From: Stenopsyche tienmushanensis
Lineage: Eukaryota; Arthropoda; Insecta; Trichoptera; Stenopsychidae
Reading direction: 5' to 3'
DNA: 64,000 bases
Assembly (NCBI GenBank): GCA_008973525.1
Contig: WACJ01000403.1
Span: 992,001-1,056,000 of the forward strand
The position numbers and the translations under genes are program-made. The notes below the pieces were generated by a model. That model had not been told where the DNA came from. It did no database searches and worked only from the letters and a program-made list of their open reading frames with translations. This document shows positions 32,010-44,690 of the stretch, one piece after another; the stretch's first letter is position 1; every line of letters starts with the position of its first letter.

Positions 32010-32552
32010 AAAAATAATAAAATGGACACACAAATGTGGAAAGACAAGCGAGAAGTGACAACGCTATCCACAATACACTCAGGAAATATAACCCCATCAA
32101 ACAAAATATTGTAGATCGACAAATTGGCGAGTCCATAACGAAACCTGAATCAGTTATAGACTATACGAGAAGTATTATATGTTTATCGTTGACAGAAGTG
32201 ATAGCATGATATATTTCATAATCTATCAGAAAAACCATCAAATGGTACAAAAAAGTTTTTTTCCATCTCGTCGATTTATGTATACTAAATTCATACTTAG
32301 TGTAAAATACACACCCTGTGTGTATTTTTGAGACTATAAAATTATAACATTTCAAATTTAACAGACGCGGATATAACTATTTAAATTTCTTTAATATTTC
32401 TGTGGCAACCCTAGTGAAAAACAAATGTCGTGTTTTCATGCAAATTATATCCTGATTGATTGTGGCTCAACAATTATGTAAGTGAAAAATATTTATTTAT
32501 TAGTTAACATACTTTTTTTCGCATTGAAAACACGCGGCAACCAAGAGGTTAA
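32010..32552 (+). mobile_element. piggyBac relic 3 with right end
   Basis: Broken translation gives QMWKDKREVTTLSTIHSG near 32032 and RKTIKWYKKVFFHLVDLCI near 32228, both hallmarks of the C-terminal half of piggyBac transposases. The 3' non-coding part (GTGGCAACCCTAGTGAAAA, ATGCAAATTATATCC) matches relic 1 at 13830-14146. The right end is the TTAA at 32549-32552, preceded by GGCAACCAAGAGG. It is older than the two other piggyBac copies. Confidence 0.75.
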
Positions 32553-32569
32553 GAAAAACTGGTTTTGTA

Positions 32570-32745
32570 TGACTTTGTATTGAATATAGATATTCATAGC
32601 TGTGCCATTTCTCTAAAGAATCATCTTTGGACTAAGCAGTTTATTTAATTTTATAACAAAAATTAAAAATCTATCATGAAGAAATATTATTTTATGACTA
32701 TTTAATCTATTAAAAAATACAATACAAGCATCTGAATTCATTTTC
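32570..32745 (-). pseudogene. Remnant of a fourth inhibitor unit (3' flank)
   Basis: CTAAGCAGTTTATTTAATTTTATAACAAAAATTAAAAATC and ATACAAGCATCTGAA align with the downstream flanks of inhibitor genes 1-3 (9910-10045, 14147-14280, 24955-25080). The match stops where the coding exon would begin, and a mariner follows. The cluster therefore once had at least four units. Confidence 0.6.
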
Positions 32746-32784
32746 ATGAACTTTCCGGTTGAAGGGAACTTTCAAAATAAATAA

Positions 32785-33590
32785 AATTAATGTATTAATG
32801 TGTCCCATAAGTTTCTTTCGTTTTCATATTAAGAAAAAAATAAACAATAATTTGTATTACATCAAAATTTATTGAAAAAATATATGATCCATTCTGTTCT
32901 ATTACCTTTCTCCATCTCTCCGGAAGCCTCATAATGCTTTCTTGCCAAAATTTCCCAGGTTTGTTGGCAAAATATTGATCAAGGTACATTTTTTGATTTA
33001 AAACTTTTACTACGTAAAGAATTTTTCATTGAAAGAAATAAATAATAATCTGAAGGAGCAATGTCCGGAGAGTATGGAGAATGAAGTAAAATATCCCAGT
33101 CAAATGATAATAATTTATTTCTGACGAGCAAAGACACATGAGAGCCTGGCGTTATCGTGATGAAAAACAACGCCTCGTCTGTTTGCTAATTCTGGCCGTT
33201 TTCTGGCAATTGCATCATTTAGATTGTCTAGTTGGAAATAATATTTTATTGAATTGATCGTTTCACCTTGCTGAAGTAGGTCATAATAAACTACCCCCTT
33301 CCAGTCCCACCAAATGCATAGCAAAACTTTTTTTGAATGTAGGTCAGGTTTAGCTACAGTTAAAGCTTCTGTACCCTTGGTCAAAGATCGTTTACGTTAG
33401 ATATTCTCATAGAGTATCTAACTTTCATCTCCAGTGACAAGTCTCTTCAAAAAAGGTTGGCTATTATGTCGTTGGAGAAGAAGATTGCATGTTGAAATAC
33501 GCTGAAGTTTATTTGAGTCAGTCAGTTCATAAAGAAACCACACATCTGAACGACAAATGATGCTGCATTAGAAGCAGAGAACTAATAATT
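32785..33590 (-). mobile_element. Mariner relic
   Basis: Minus-strand frames give PFLKRLVTGDES near 33440, VLLCIWWDWKGVVYYDLLQQ near 33300, VVFHHDNARLS near 33160, PYSPDIAPSDYYLFLSMKNS near 33040 and KFWQESIMRLPERWRKVIEQ near 32920. The order is that of a mariner transposase from the first catalytic Asp to the C-terminus, with frameshifts. The N-terminal DNA-binding half is missing. Confidence 0.85.
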
Positions 33591-34844
33591 CCACCAATGT
33601 TCACCAAAAATGTTTATAAATCCGAACAGATTAGCTGGTGACAACAAATGTAAAAGAAATGATGAACACAGAAATTAATATGTTTGAAATGGTCATGCAG
33701 AATTGGCCGGGTGAACAAGCTTCAAAGAAAACTCCAATTTATATGTAAGATATACGAGGAATAATTTGTCAACAGTATAACCAGGCATTTTAAAGATGCC
33801 ATAAAAGCCATCTTACAGCATTGTGATCAACCTTCTAAATGCACAACCCAGATATAAATCCAATTACAATATTTAAAATCTACAACAATCCCTGTAATCG
33901 TCACCCAAAATTCGTTCAACACACAAATTTAAAATACAACAATATAGACACAATGGATTTTTTTTTCCAACAAAGGAAACATTGGATGCATTGTTGAATA
34001 ATTAAGAAAAGAGGAAATGGATAAATATAAAGAATAGAAATTAAACTTAAAATATATTTCATATTTTTTACATACTAAAATCCTTAAAGATAAGTTTACA
34101 AAAAATATTGTACATTGAAGAAGAGGTTGAGGCATATTCATTCTTATTAATATCTCAACGTATTATTTGCAATCTCAAAACTTAACTGAACGTGATTGCG
34201 ACATTGGCGGGGCCAAGACCATATGCAATTTTTCCTCCATACAACAATATATACTTCGAAATTTCATCAACAGACAGGATTTACGTGTAAAATATGAATC
34301 CATGTTTAATTTGGCGTAGTATAAGTATTTACATGCATGAAAATATTCATCGACTCTCATATTTTTCACGTATGGGGAGCGTATTTTTATGAATTACGAA
34401 TTGAATTGAGCACCTTCCCACCAATACACAGTGACGTTGACCCGTACGCATTAAGAAAGCAGAGGAGTCAAACATGAGAATGTTGATGATTATCGACAAT
34501 GGTCTATTGTTTCAATGTTTACACCAATTTGATACATGGTGTATTTAAAATAAAAATATGCTTTCAGAGGTAGCGAATTTGAGATTAGAACCACCGGCGG
34601 CTCTCTCGTGTGACATTGATACGGTCTCGAGTTAATACTCGAAAGCGTCGAGTTTGTGATGAGTATGTTTCTTTTTATATATCCGTTCTATACAAAATCG
34701 CTTAAAATACAAAGACAACATTGAAATAATGGCAAACACACCAGGTCATTGTTGTGTTCATTAAAACCGTAACAAATTTCGCAACCTGAACCATTTTTAA
34801 AACTTAACACATTGCAGATTCTCAATCACAATTCATAAAAATGT
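33591..34844. other. AT-rich intergenic DNA downstream of dyskerin
   Basis: No supported gene. The last few hundred bases before 34845 should include the dyskerin 3' UTR (minus strand). Confidence 0.45.
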
Positions 34845-37800
34845 CTATTCGTCCTCTTTATCCTGATCCTTCTTCTTTTTTTTCTTTTTCTCTTTTTTGG
34901 GCGCTTCCTCCGTTTCTTCTTCAGTTTTTACAGTGATTTCCTCGTCATTTTCTTTCTTCTTCTTCTTTTTCTTTTTTTTCTCTTGGTTAATTTCCGTTTG
35001 CGAGTTTTCTGCAGCGTCCACGGTGCTATTTAAACTAAGTTTTCTTTTTCTCGATTCTTCTTCATTAACGGCACCGTTTTCTTTTTTGACGCCGTAATCT
35101 ATGTATCCCGTTAACCATTCCGACGGAGTGTTTTCGTTAGGCTTACCGAATTTGTCAAGTTTACCGTCTTTAATGAGAGTCTTTTTCATCGAAGCTTTCG
35201 GTCCCAAGCCCCATTTTCTAGGATAGGTATCGCGTTCCATTATTACCCTTTTTAATTTTGCAACGACGCCGTGATCGCAGGACGCCATAGTGGAAGTAGT
35301 CATGAGCGCGATAGCGAGTGCGATCGCTTCTCCCTTTGTAGTAACTATAACAATCTCCATATCGATTTCGATACCATCTTCGTATCGAAGGACTCCCGGC
35401 AGAAGAACTTTGGCACCGTAACAAACTGCATTAATCGCGCTGTCCTTAAGAAATATCCTTTTATGCGAAACTAAAAGACCTTCGAGGGGTCTGATGATCC
35501 GTCTCAAATATGATTCGTCCTTGTGATTTTCATATACCCATTGAGCGTCTAAAACATCATGCATTGTCACCATGCAATCATTTTCGCCTTGTATGCCGGT
35601 CCGAACTCTGCGCAATTCCAACATCTGACCACCAACGCCTGTAATGAAAATAAACCTTTATTTAATATGTATTTTACAAAATAAATGTGTCTATATTACA
35701 CGAAAATTTTATCTTAGGTTTTGGATTAATATCCTTATCCTAATTACAAACTAAAATCTAACATCTAATACATTTTAGTTATCATAAGAATAATATATAA
35801 TAGGAAAAATGGCTTGTGAGAACCACTTTATGAAATAAATTCCTTGTGCTAGCTTATAAACTAAATAAATATAATACTTAATACTACTCAATCAACCGTT
35901 CGTTCTTATGTCGCACATCGCTTACTTTACATTTTTAAATAAGATGTCTTTAGGCATCTTGTGCACATATCTAAAATGTCTACCGTCGTTGCTGTAGTTA
36001 CCTAGGGGCGATAAGAGGAATCTTAGCATAGATTTAGTGATTCTGCAAACATATTCTTTGACATCAGGCAATTTTATTGGAGCCTTTTCAAATTAGTGAA
36101 CAAAGCAGTGTTGTGAGTGATTTTTAGCGCCTTATTTTGCACGACTTGCAGCTTTGAAATGTTCGATTTGGGATGCATTAATCCAAACAGGCGTGGCATA
36201 TGTGAATGCTGGATGAATGACTGTCTTAAACAGGAGAAGCTTGTTATCAGTCGATAGGCAATCCGTCTATGGTACATGAAAGAGAACGCCCTCAGAGCCG
36301 CCAGTCCTCGCGCTCAAGACGAGGGGATGTGTTCTCCCCACCTCAGCATCGTGTCCAGATTCACTCCTAGATATCTCACATGGGGTTTCCAGGGGATCCG
36401 ACGAGCTTCGATGTCGATCGGTTTCAGGGAAAATAAGATGGCTTCCGATTTATCACTATTCAATTTTAATTTCCATTTACGTAAGTATTTGTCCGTTGCA
36501 TTCAGGTCTTGGTGTAAATTAGTAGTCTCTAAATTATTGCTGCGAGAGCTATTGAAGTAAACTGTGTCATCAGCATAAAGCGCGATATTCGTTGAAGCCG
36601 TTTTGGGATGTCGTGTCGTCGAGAACATGTAAAACAGGTGGGGTCCAAGAATGCTACCCTGAGGGACTTCTGCAGGGATAGGTAACGGAGATGATTTCAG
36701 CTGAGGGGTTGCTAATCACATTACAGTATTCAATAACCTCTAGGATTCAATACGGAAATGACAATATGCGCTGTCATTGACCGGGGCTCTCTTATATGGC
36801 CATAAGCGCCACCAAAAGTAACACAGAGGCCAACATTGCAGTTCTGGTTTCGAAAAAACAACAGCACCCGCCCCAAAAATTAAAAATAGTTTACAGAAAA
36901 CATAATAAGATCTATTTTGACCAATATTTGATCAAGAAACGTTTGAATGAATTTAAAATACACAATCTTTCAATAGGAATGCTCAAAATTTGTTAGGTTA
37001 GGTTGGATACCAACAACATGTGGTTAGAACAGAACAGCACTACATACCACGACGGACATTCTATACAAGCGTTTTAAGGGCATTGTTATCTTGCGCAGCG
37101 GCGACGACTGAGATCATGTAATTTAACGCGTTTAGCAAGCCTATAGATATAAACCGTAAACAATTGATTCCCTCAAAGTCAACATAACAAACACCGTCCA
37201 ACAAATTCAACCAGATTTACGCGAGTCATTGAAAATTGAATCTCATGAATACGTACCACCAAACAAAGCCGATATTCGAATGACGACGTTAATGCCATAA
37301 AATATACTTTCAAACAAAAAATGAATGGATATTATAAGACCCCATATTTTGATTTATAATTTTTAAAATTCATTCGTACTATTATTTTCATTCATTTCAC
37401 GTTATTTAATTCATATCTTAATAGAAATGTTCATCTCTATAAATACGCAATGTTATTTGTTAAAATAAGCAGCGATACATTTTTATTAATATTTATAATA
37501 GCGTATAAAATGTCCAGGGTCCATGGATGATATAAGTTTAAGAACGGTTAATCTAAAAGACTTAATTTCAAATTTTAAACTAATAAAAATGTATATTAAT
37601 TAAGCTATGTACCTAATACGAGTCCGAGGTGAACACATAAAGTTCTGATATAAGATCCGGCTTCACAGCTAACCCAGAATACACCCGTATTTGTGTCTTT
37701 GTGATATTCCAGAAGCGTACTATCATATACGGTCCGAACTCTAAGCTGGCGCTTAACAGCGGATATGAGGGGTGGTCTTTGAAACAGAGCTCCACGAAGC

Positions 37801-38321
37801 TTTTCCAAGCCCCGTCTGACAACATCTGCCCCTTCTACGGGTGCGTGCAATCCAAATACAGCCACATACTCCTTGCCGGCATTCTGCTGAGACTTGACGA
37901 GACGAGTCGCTCGCTCCACGCACACAATGAGACAACCTGTAACTTTAGGATCCAATGTGCCGGAATGGCCGGTCTTCTCCACTTTAAGAATTCTTTTAAT
38001 CCAAGATACAACCTCGTGGGAGCTGGGGTTACTAGGTTTGTCGAGATTTATGTAACCGGAGCGAACGTAGTCATTGATATTTCGCTTCAGAGGCGAAGCG
38101 CCGAAGGGTAACGGGGTGTAGTGGTTAGTGCGCACATTTAGCCGGTCGAAGTTTTTGAGCAGCAACGGCCAGGTAGACGTGTCCAATTTGGGCTTGGCTT
38201 CGGAGGGTTCGATTTTGAACTCGTGGTTCTTCTGATAATCGGCGTCTATAATCGAATTTTTAGATTTTTTCGACTTTTTAGCCGAAGCCTGGTTGGCTCC
38301 GCTCGTCATCACGTCCGTCAT
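34845..38321 (-). CDS. DKC1 (Nop60B): Dyskerin, H/ACA snoRNP pseudouridine synthase
   Basis: Two coding exons: 37613-38321 and 34845-35638 (donor TTAG/GTACAT, acceptor TTACAG/GCG), joined in frame to 500 codons. The family is about 500-515 residues. This is the catalytic subunit of H/ACA ribonucleoproteins, which pseudouridylates rRNA and snRNA in nucleolus and Cajal bodies. The dyskerin-like N-terminus runs to about residue 100. The TruB catalytic block [14 protein letters not shown] carries Asp124. HLGLVLGVGGQ spans the intron, the RRVRTG stretch follows at about 246, and a PUA RNA-binding domain covers about 297-371 ([17 protein letters not shown]). Lys-rich nucleolar signals lie at both ends (AKKSKKSK; long Lys runs after about 440). 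The 2-kb intron holds a Jockey fragment. Very well conserved; the identification is secure. Confidence 0.97.
35639..37612 (-). other. Dyskerin intron
   Basis: A GT-AG intron of 1974 bp. Besides the Jockey relic (35890-36730), 36770-37000 has blocks shared with the hAT-like fragment near 24520 (CAGAAAACATAATAAGATCTATTTTGACCAA), and 36990-37005 has GTTAGGTTAGGTTGG. Drosophila dyskerin introns host snoRNAs. I could not recognise one here by eye. Confidence 0.6.
35890..36730 (-). mobile_element. Jockey-type LINE fragment in dyskerin intron
   Basis: Minus-strand frames: [16 protein letters not shown] near 36660, [15 protein letters not shown] near 36570 (YADD box), [18 protein letters not shown] near 36470, [17 protein letters not shown] near 36350, then [16 protein letters not shown] near 36120. 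The order fits the second half of a Jockey-clade reverse transcriptase. It is 5'-truncated and frameshifted. It lies in the sense orientation of the host gene. Confidence 0.85.
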
Positions 38322-38560
38322 TGCACTTGCGATGAGATAAACAGATAGACAAAATCAATATATGAATGGATAAGTAATGATTGTGATGAAATAGCACTAA
38401 GTTCCACACGCAGAGCACATAGCCGGCAACACACGTGTACTGAGAGGTTAAACCAGAGACAACACGTGTTTACGACACGCCAACAAATGCGCGCTTTCGC
38501 CTTCTTCTTCATTTATAACCTCGACTATCTCCGCGACGAAAATTTTAATCTCTTTTACGA
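38322..38560 (-). promoter_or_regulatory. Dyskerin promoter region with two CACGTG E-boxes
   Basis: Canonical E-boxes lie at 38432-38437 and 38463-38468, both set in ACACGTGT, 31 bases apart and about 110-150 bases upstream of the start codon. CACGTG is the Myc/Max site, and ribosome-biogenesis genes including dyskerin are known Myc targets. The transcription start is not determined. Confidence 0.6.
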
Positions 38561-39239
38561 AATAATAAAATTAACATTATTTTAAAAAAAATAAACATTA
38601 AATGCTAAAGCGTAATAAGCGAAAATTATTTTTACAGTATATTAAATATGCACAGTATTTTGCAATAAATTTGTTGGTCTATAATAATATTTCGTACTTA
38701 TAAATCAAAAACGTAATATTTCAATCAAATTCATATTTAAAATACAAGCCATGGAATACTTTTTTTTTGTTGATATGCATACCATGACCTCGTTTTTTTT
38801 TTACGATTGCTCAATTTCGTTAAGCACGTGTCGTACGACACTGTAAACCAAGAGGTTAATTTATTAACATATTTTATGTGGGACTAGACGCACGACACGG
38901 CACTTTCAAATGGGATATTTTAAATGGGAGTTTGTCACAGTTTTTTTCTAATTTATGTTTGCGAAAATGTTTTGACAGTCGAGAGGGACATTTGTTTGTC
39001 CCTTGATATTGATGACTGTGGAATTCTCAAATTTTAACAAAGCATTTAAACCTATTTTAAAAATAGTGGACAAAAAGATGCATTGCGATTCATGGAGACG
39101 CGCAATGAAGAACGTATACCTTCTTCAACGCCTTGCCAACCGCCGGGGCTCCGAATCTTCTAAAGAAGCTAGAACAGCTCGCAGAGATGCCAGATCATCA
39201 GATATCGCCCAAAAATATGAATTTATTAAGCAAAAAAAT
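38561..39239. other. AT-rich DNA with a TTAA element end
   Basis: On the minus strand from TTAA 38856-38859 the sequence reads TTAACCTCTTGGTTTACAG. This is close to the piggyBac-relic end at 32549-32552 (TTAACCTCTTGGTTGCC), so a fragment of that family ends here. Nothing else is recognised. Confidence 0.45.
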
Positions 39240-39620
39240 ATCTTTATTTCTCAATGTAGTCTTTTTTCAGCTTTTCCCAGTGATGTTCAATAGCTTCGAT
39301 ATCCTGTTTATAGTTAGAACCATCAAGCTTTTCAAAATAGCCATCAACCGTAGACTCTGCATCTTCATTGTTGACAAATCTTTTACCACCGATTACAAGT
39401 TTGAAAAGAAAATGATCCGAGGTTAAATCTGGAAAATAGGGAAGATGGAAGCAATTCGAACCTATTTATAGCCTTTTGTGGTTCAATTCTGAACAAATAC
39501 ATAATCAACATGTCTAATAATAAATCAAAAAGACTTTCTGATTTCATCACATGTGTCTGTACATCATATTGATATAGTGGTTTCATTCCTGGACTCGTTA
39601 TTATAAAGAAGGTAATTCAA
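39240..39620 (-). mobile_element. Mariner relic, C-terminal
   Basis: Minus-strand frames give DGYFEKLDGSNYKQDIEAIE and HHWEKLKKDYIEK before a stop, which is the C-terminus of a mariner transposase. Weaker upstream traces include SDHFLFKLVIGGKRFVNNED. The catalytic core is gone. Confidence 0.6.
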
Positions 39621-42600
39621 TGCCAAAGAAAAAACATATTTTGCACTCCTAGGTCTAGATTTTAAATCATAAATGATAAACATTATTCAATGAATCTTCA
39701 TTGAATTCTATACTTTCAAAATTAGTCTGTTATCATTAAATCATCATCATTCATGATATGGCAAAATAATTCTAGCATTGACTTATTATATGTTGAAAAT
39801 GTAACAAAGCAGGTGTAGGGGGCAGAGTGCTTCAGGATGGGTGTGCGCTATTGATTCGTTCCATATCAGGCTAATGAAGATGTAGACAAAAGTCGGACGG
39901 TGATGCAAAAATCCAATAGGCAGTTTATGCTCATTTATTTAATAGATATGGATCGGCGAAGGTTACGAGGCATTGCATTGGGCGAGTCGTTCCATCGTTA
40001 GATCTCTCAAAAACGGTGTGTTTCGAAAACATTTTCAAAATCTGCATCTATCCTTGTCTGTCTGCACAACTGTGGCTTCCATCTCTCTTTTAGTTCGCTA
40101 ACTTGACCAATCACCAAGCAATCGATCTAAGATAATCAGCAGCTCAAAGTAAATTTGCCACGAGTTGCATTCTTGGAGTCCGAAATAGTCACCTACGTTA
40201 CATATATAGTGATTATTTCTATATTAAAAATGTGGTTGATTAGTATGACAATTCAATGTGATAAATTTCATAACAAAGTTCAAAATACATAGCAATGTCG
40301 TATTGTTTACACTTGTATCTAGTCTCTTTTTTTACTCTTGGCTTTTTATTATATATGGCTCCTACATACACACCACCTTTTTTCTTTCATATCGATGGGG
40401 TAGAACTAGAAAAGTGTCTTCCTGTTAGACTCTCTAAACCTTGTGATGATTTACTTTTACCAGCTATTCATATAAAGAGAATTCCTCTGGTTGAGGTAAG
40501 GCTCAAGAAACGTCAACAATACTTCCAACTCTCAATTAATGTCAATCAGAAACAACTTACGCATCTTCTTCTTCTACAACCTCGACTAATCCTGGAACGA
40601 ATTTTTAACCGAAAAACTAATTACATATTTACAAAACAAATTAAACTCTAAAATTCAATATCGCACAAAAATAAAATAATATGATTAAAGTGATAAATAA
40701 TTAATATCGTTTTCTAGAATAGTTTTTATAAATTCATCTTAAAATCAAAATAAACGTTAATATTTTGATTTTATTTTATTTAGAAAGAAATCATCAAACT
40801 TTAACATGAGTTCATTGTGAATTAGTTATATTATGATAATGCCCGTAAAAAGGTTTCGTTAGGCCAAATATATTCAAATATGAATTGTTTACATGTTTTG
40901 ACTTTTTATAAGCTTAGCGTCGTTGCATGATATTATTCCGTGCGTATAATTTGCAAAATTTTATAACATGCGTGTAAAAAATCCGTTTGCCACGTCTGTT
41001 AATTTATGAATAATTCCACTAATTATGAATTTATAATCATTTAGCGATAATCCCATTTTAATCCTTTCCACACGTATTTTTTTTTTAGGTTATGGATAAT
41101 GTCAGTTTGTAATTAATTTTGCGGGTTTTTCAAGCTTCATACTCGAAATTTAAAATAAAATAATAATAATAAAACGTAATATATGATATATGCTCGAGTT
41201 TAAAATTTTGACATCATAATGTCAACATACAAGTGGAAGTCGGAATCCATTTGGCGACATAATGTTGACTTAACAATGGAAAAGGTTAAATTCTCATTAA
41301 TAAAAATAAAAGCTAAACGAATGAATTATTCTATATTTTACTTTAGAATGACATCTGTTCCAGGAGCATAGTTGTTATGTAAATAGTTTATTTATTTTTG
41401 ATAAATTTAATATTAATAAAGGTAACTCAATTAGATGTAATTAAGAGTTGACATTACTGAATAATTTTAGGTGCAGGTTGATTTATTGTTTCAAAGGATG
41501 AAAATGATCATGATAAATTTTGTCGACACCTCCTGGTGCAGTTCATATGTTCATGTACCCGAGGATGGTGTAGAAATTTCAGGTGGAGGACCTTAATGTA
41601 GCGAGAGGATACTTACCGACGATGATAGTCCCCCAGACACGAGAAGATGATATCGTACAGTCTATTTAGATATATTTTAAGACATTTTATGTGATAGATT
41701 TGCGGCGTGTAAACAGTTAGTTATCCATCAGATGATTGAAAATTATATGTATCACGCCTTTTTAAAGCAATTAAGAGTTGGCTCTTGATTCATTATGCAA
41801 TATTGCTGTCATCGTGTAATCTGCAAAAGCAGCATCTCTGCTTTCTACTGAGTAAAGTTTGATTATATAAGTGATTTTATTAAATGGATTGCTAAAATTG
41901 ACAATTTTTAAGGTATATTAATTATTTAGAATATATAATAAGTTGAATAATACATTTTATTTATAGTTATGAAATGAAAACAGTTACAGTGGGAAAAATT
42001 AAATAATCACTGGATATTTCATGTATTAATATTTGCACAGTTTGGGACATTCCTATAATTAATAATGAATGGATAGGAGTAAGGCATTATTTTAATGTAG
42101 TAATTACAATATTATTTAAAATCCACTATTAATTATTAATGATAGGGAGTATGCCGATGATTATTTTGTAATCGGTTGTAGGTGAAGTCCTATTGTGCGG
42201 GCTTTCTAAATCGAAAACATTGCTCAGATGTAAGTTTAATAATGCATTTTTTCAACATTATGATCTTTTTTTTAAATATTAATAATATTATAAATTTCAC
42301 AGCTCAATCACTGAATCCATGCATTGCTTACATGGATTCTTACATGGATTCTTACAATGCATCTTCACTATCAATAAAATTCTGTTTTAAGCTGATGTTT
42401 TACATATCATAGATTATAAGAAGAACACAAATGTTGAAGGAGAGAGGCTACTTCTATATAATATTAAAGAGCGTTTTAAAGTTTGGCATGCAAGGCGTGT
42501 CTAATAGGTTTTGCGTTGATATGCTTAAAAAATTTGGTCACCAACTACATCCGTATATTTGATATGTTTTTGAGTGACTTCGTTTGATGGTTATTTAGCC

Positions 42601-43077
42601 ATATTTTTTCCCCTGATCCTGCATCATCGGATGCATAAGGTCAAAAGTGATCTCAACGCGACTGAATTTCTTGACAGAAAATCTTAGCGGGAGACTTTTG
42701 GGCTGCCTCCGTGGAGATTATATGCAGCATTACAGTATGAGTCGCTATATTTGCTTTGTCCGTTACCTGAAATTATTCCATGGTTGTCGGCCATAAGATA
42801 AAGAACTGAGACAGTACCAGGATTCCTATACCTAATGCATAATCTACATCTACGAATAAAACCGTTGATTGTCAATTTTGTTCCATTTTTACGTTTATTA
42901 TATCAATTTTTTTGTAAATGTTTTGACTTATTATGGTATAAATGAATAAAATAGTGTATGTATGTATTTTTCAGGTCTCAAACTAATCATCAATGGATCA
43001 TTGTTCTCGTCAACCTTGTAATAGGGATTTTATTTCAAAAGAAAAATTTAATTCAAATGAAATGAACCCATTACTCA
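39621..43077. other. Long AT-rich stretch, no gene seen
   Basis: The longest frame (40295-40651 plus, 118 codons) starts with a hydrophobic segment (LYLVSFFTLGFLLYMAP) but has no known domain or splice context, and I do not call it. Near 42325-42357 a 12-bp unit (TTACATGGATTC) is tandemly doubled. Near 41530-41660 is a less AT-rich patch. No transposase or RNA gene is recognised. Confidence 0.5.
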
Positions 43078-43505
43078 AACATGCCCCTACTAGGCTTGGA
43101 GCGCAAAGCGCAGAATACCTACCCAGTCGAGAGTTTCTACCATTCTACTTTACATAAACCAACACTGATTGACTCCGTCCGTTTTTATAATATATACTAA
43201 GTTATCTAATCCTTCTTTCTTCATTATCACTTAAACATTATGCCCACCCAGCCGGCATAAGCCCGCAATAAAATAAAGATAACTATATCTTCGACCGATT
43301 GTAATTAAATAACCCACCTGATCAGTCTTCTTAAGATAATTTGTTTCATAATGAGAGTTTATAATCGTTCTGTAGACATGTTCAGTAGCGGTCTGAAAAG
43401 CGGACCGATTGAACATGCAAACATTATGGCCATTTCGTCCTCTTTTTGGGCTTTTTGCGGCATTTTTTATTCATCTGGTCAATCATGGAAGCGAGTCTAG
43501 ATACT
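43078..43505 (+). repeat. Dispersed repeat family X, copy C
   Basis: Same orientation as copy A. Shared blocks include CTTGGAGCGCAAAGCGCAG, GTTATCTAATCCTTC, CAGCCGGCATAAGCCCGC, TAATCGTTCTGTAGACATGTTC and AAGCGGACCGATTGAACATG. Similarity ends near TCAATCATGGAAGC. Confidence 0.7.
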
Positions 43506-44204
43506 ATCATAGTTTATTTTACGACAGGAACCACCATCTATAAGTTAGGTTGGGTACTTTTGGGACTATATTTGTATATTATTTTAATACATACATTATA
43601 ATAGCATTTACAATAGTATTAGTTAACATAAAATAAATTGGATTTCCTACATATATTTTTTAGTTTTGAATAAATGCAGATTATTTTTATTTTAATGTTG
43701 AAACTATTATCATTATTATTTTCTTCCCATGATGTAAAATATAGTTTTTTTTATTAATTTAAAAACGGGTATTGGATAAAAGTAAAAATTTAAATCTAAT
43801 TTTGCCTATCAAACGTCAAAATCGCGATCAATTAAAAATATATAAATTGTTTAAATCTTAAAAACTCTATTTTACAGTTTTTAAATTTTTATTATGTGTT
43901 TATTTAATTATTAAAATGTTTTAAAAAAATATTAGTCGCTTTCGTAGTGTTTAATAATAAATAAATTTGTTGTACAGTATGATTTATATTAAGGTTTAAG
44001 TGGTAATAAAAAATAAGCGATTTAAATAAGTATTATTATTTATTTTGGGATTAATTAAGATGTAATCAAAATCTAGATTAAATTTATTCGAAAAGCAATT
44101 GCGATGTGGCGTGAAGATGCGTCTTTTGCATTGTGCAAAAAAATCAAAAATGTATGGCCGTAAAAGTGATGTTTTAAGAACCAAAATATAAATAAAGTAA
44201 TACG
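43506..44204. other. AT-rich DNA upstream of the RING ligase gene
   Basis: No gene or repeat recognised. It ends abruptly at the CpG-rich block that begins near 44205. Confidence 0.5.
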
Positions 44205-44690
44205 CGTTAGGCGGCTAGCTTCAGGTCAGTTGTAACAAAACAAGGGTCGTGCGTTGGGCGGGCGCGCCCACGGCTCGGCCCTCGCCACAGCGCCCCCCCG
44301 CCCGTCTTCCCGGCTCGCAGACGAATTTCGCTCGCCTTCGCGAGAACTCCGTCGCCCCCACATCAGCCCCCCTTGCTCGGGGGAACCTCGACGGGTTTGT
44401 TTGCGTTCAACGAAAAAAAAAATGCGATCGAAAGTGTGAAAAGTGAAAACTGCCGTCGGCGGACGTCAAATGGGAGTCCTCGGGTTCCGGATCGGCGCTC
44501 CGACGAAAAAAAATGTCGTCGACCTTGAACGTATCCACTCCGCGTCGGACGCCCTCGACCGACGTCCTCGTCCTCGATCCCGCTGAGAGACGATCGAGGC
44601 GTTCGAAAACGGCGGAACCTCCCTTCCTCTCATCTCGAAGCTCCCAACGCCCCCTTTAATACTTCCCCGTGAAGCAATCGACCCGTGAAG
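44205..44690 (+). promoter_or_regulatory. CpG-rich promoter and 5' exon of RING ligase
   Basis: An isolated GC- and CpG-rich block in AT-rich DNA, with a good arthropod initiator (TCAGT at 44226-44230). It precedes the first recognised coding exon by about 1.4 kb, so it most likely contains the transcription start and a 5' UTR exon. Short upstream ORFs are present (ATG at 44470 and 44513, each under 50 codons) that could affect translation if included. The exact donor is not certain. Confidence 0.55.

Noticed and set aside
34897..35097. 66-codon plus-strand frame rich in Ser and Phe
   Set aside because: Complement of the Lys-rich dyskerin tail.
36988..37006. TTAGG-containing motif as an internal telomere repeat
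   Set aside because: Only two or three imperfect units inside the dyskerin intron, not an array.
40295..40651. 118-codon plus-strand frame with a hydrophobic start
   Set aside because: No domain, no splice or promoter context and strong AT bias. A chance frame is more likely.
44249..44446. Short Pro/Ala/Arg-rich frames in the CpG island
   Set aside because: Composition follows from GC richness, and the region behaves as promoter and 5' UTR of the ligase.
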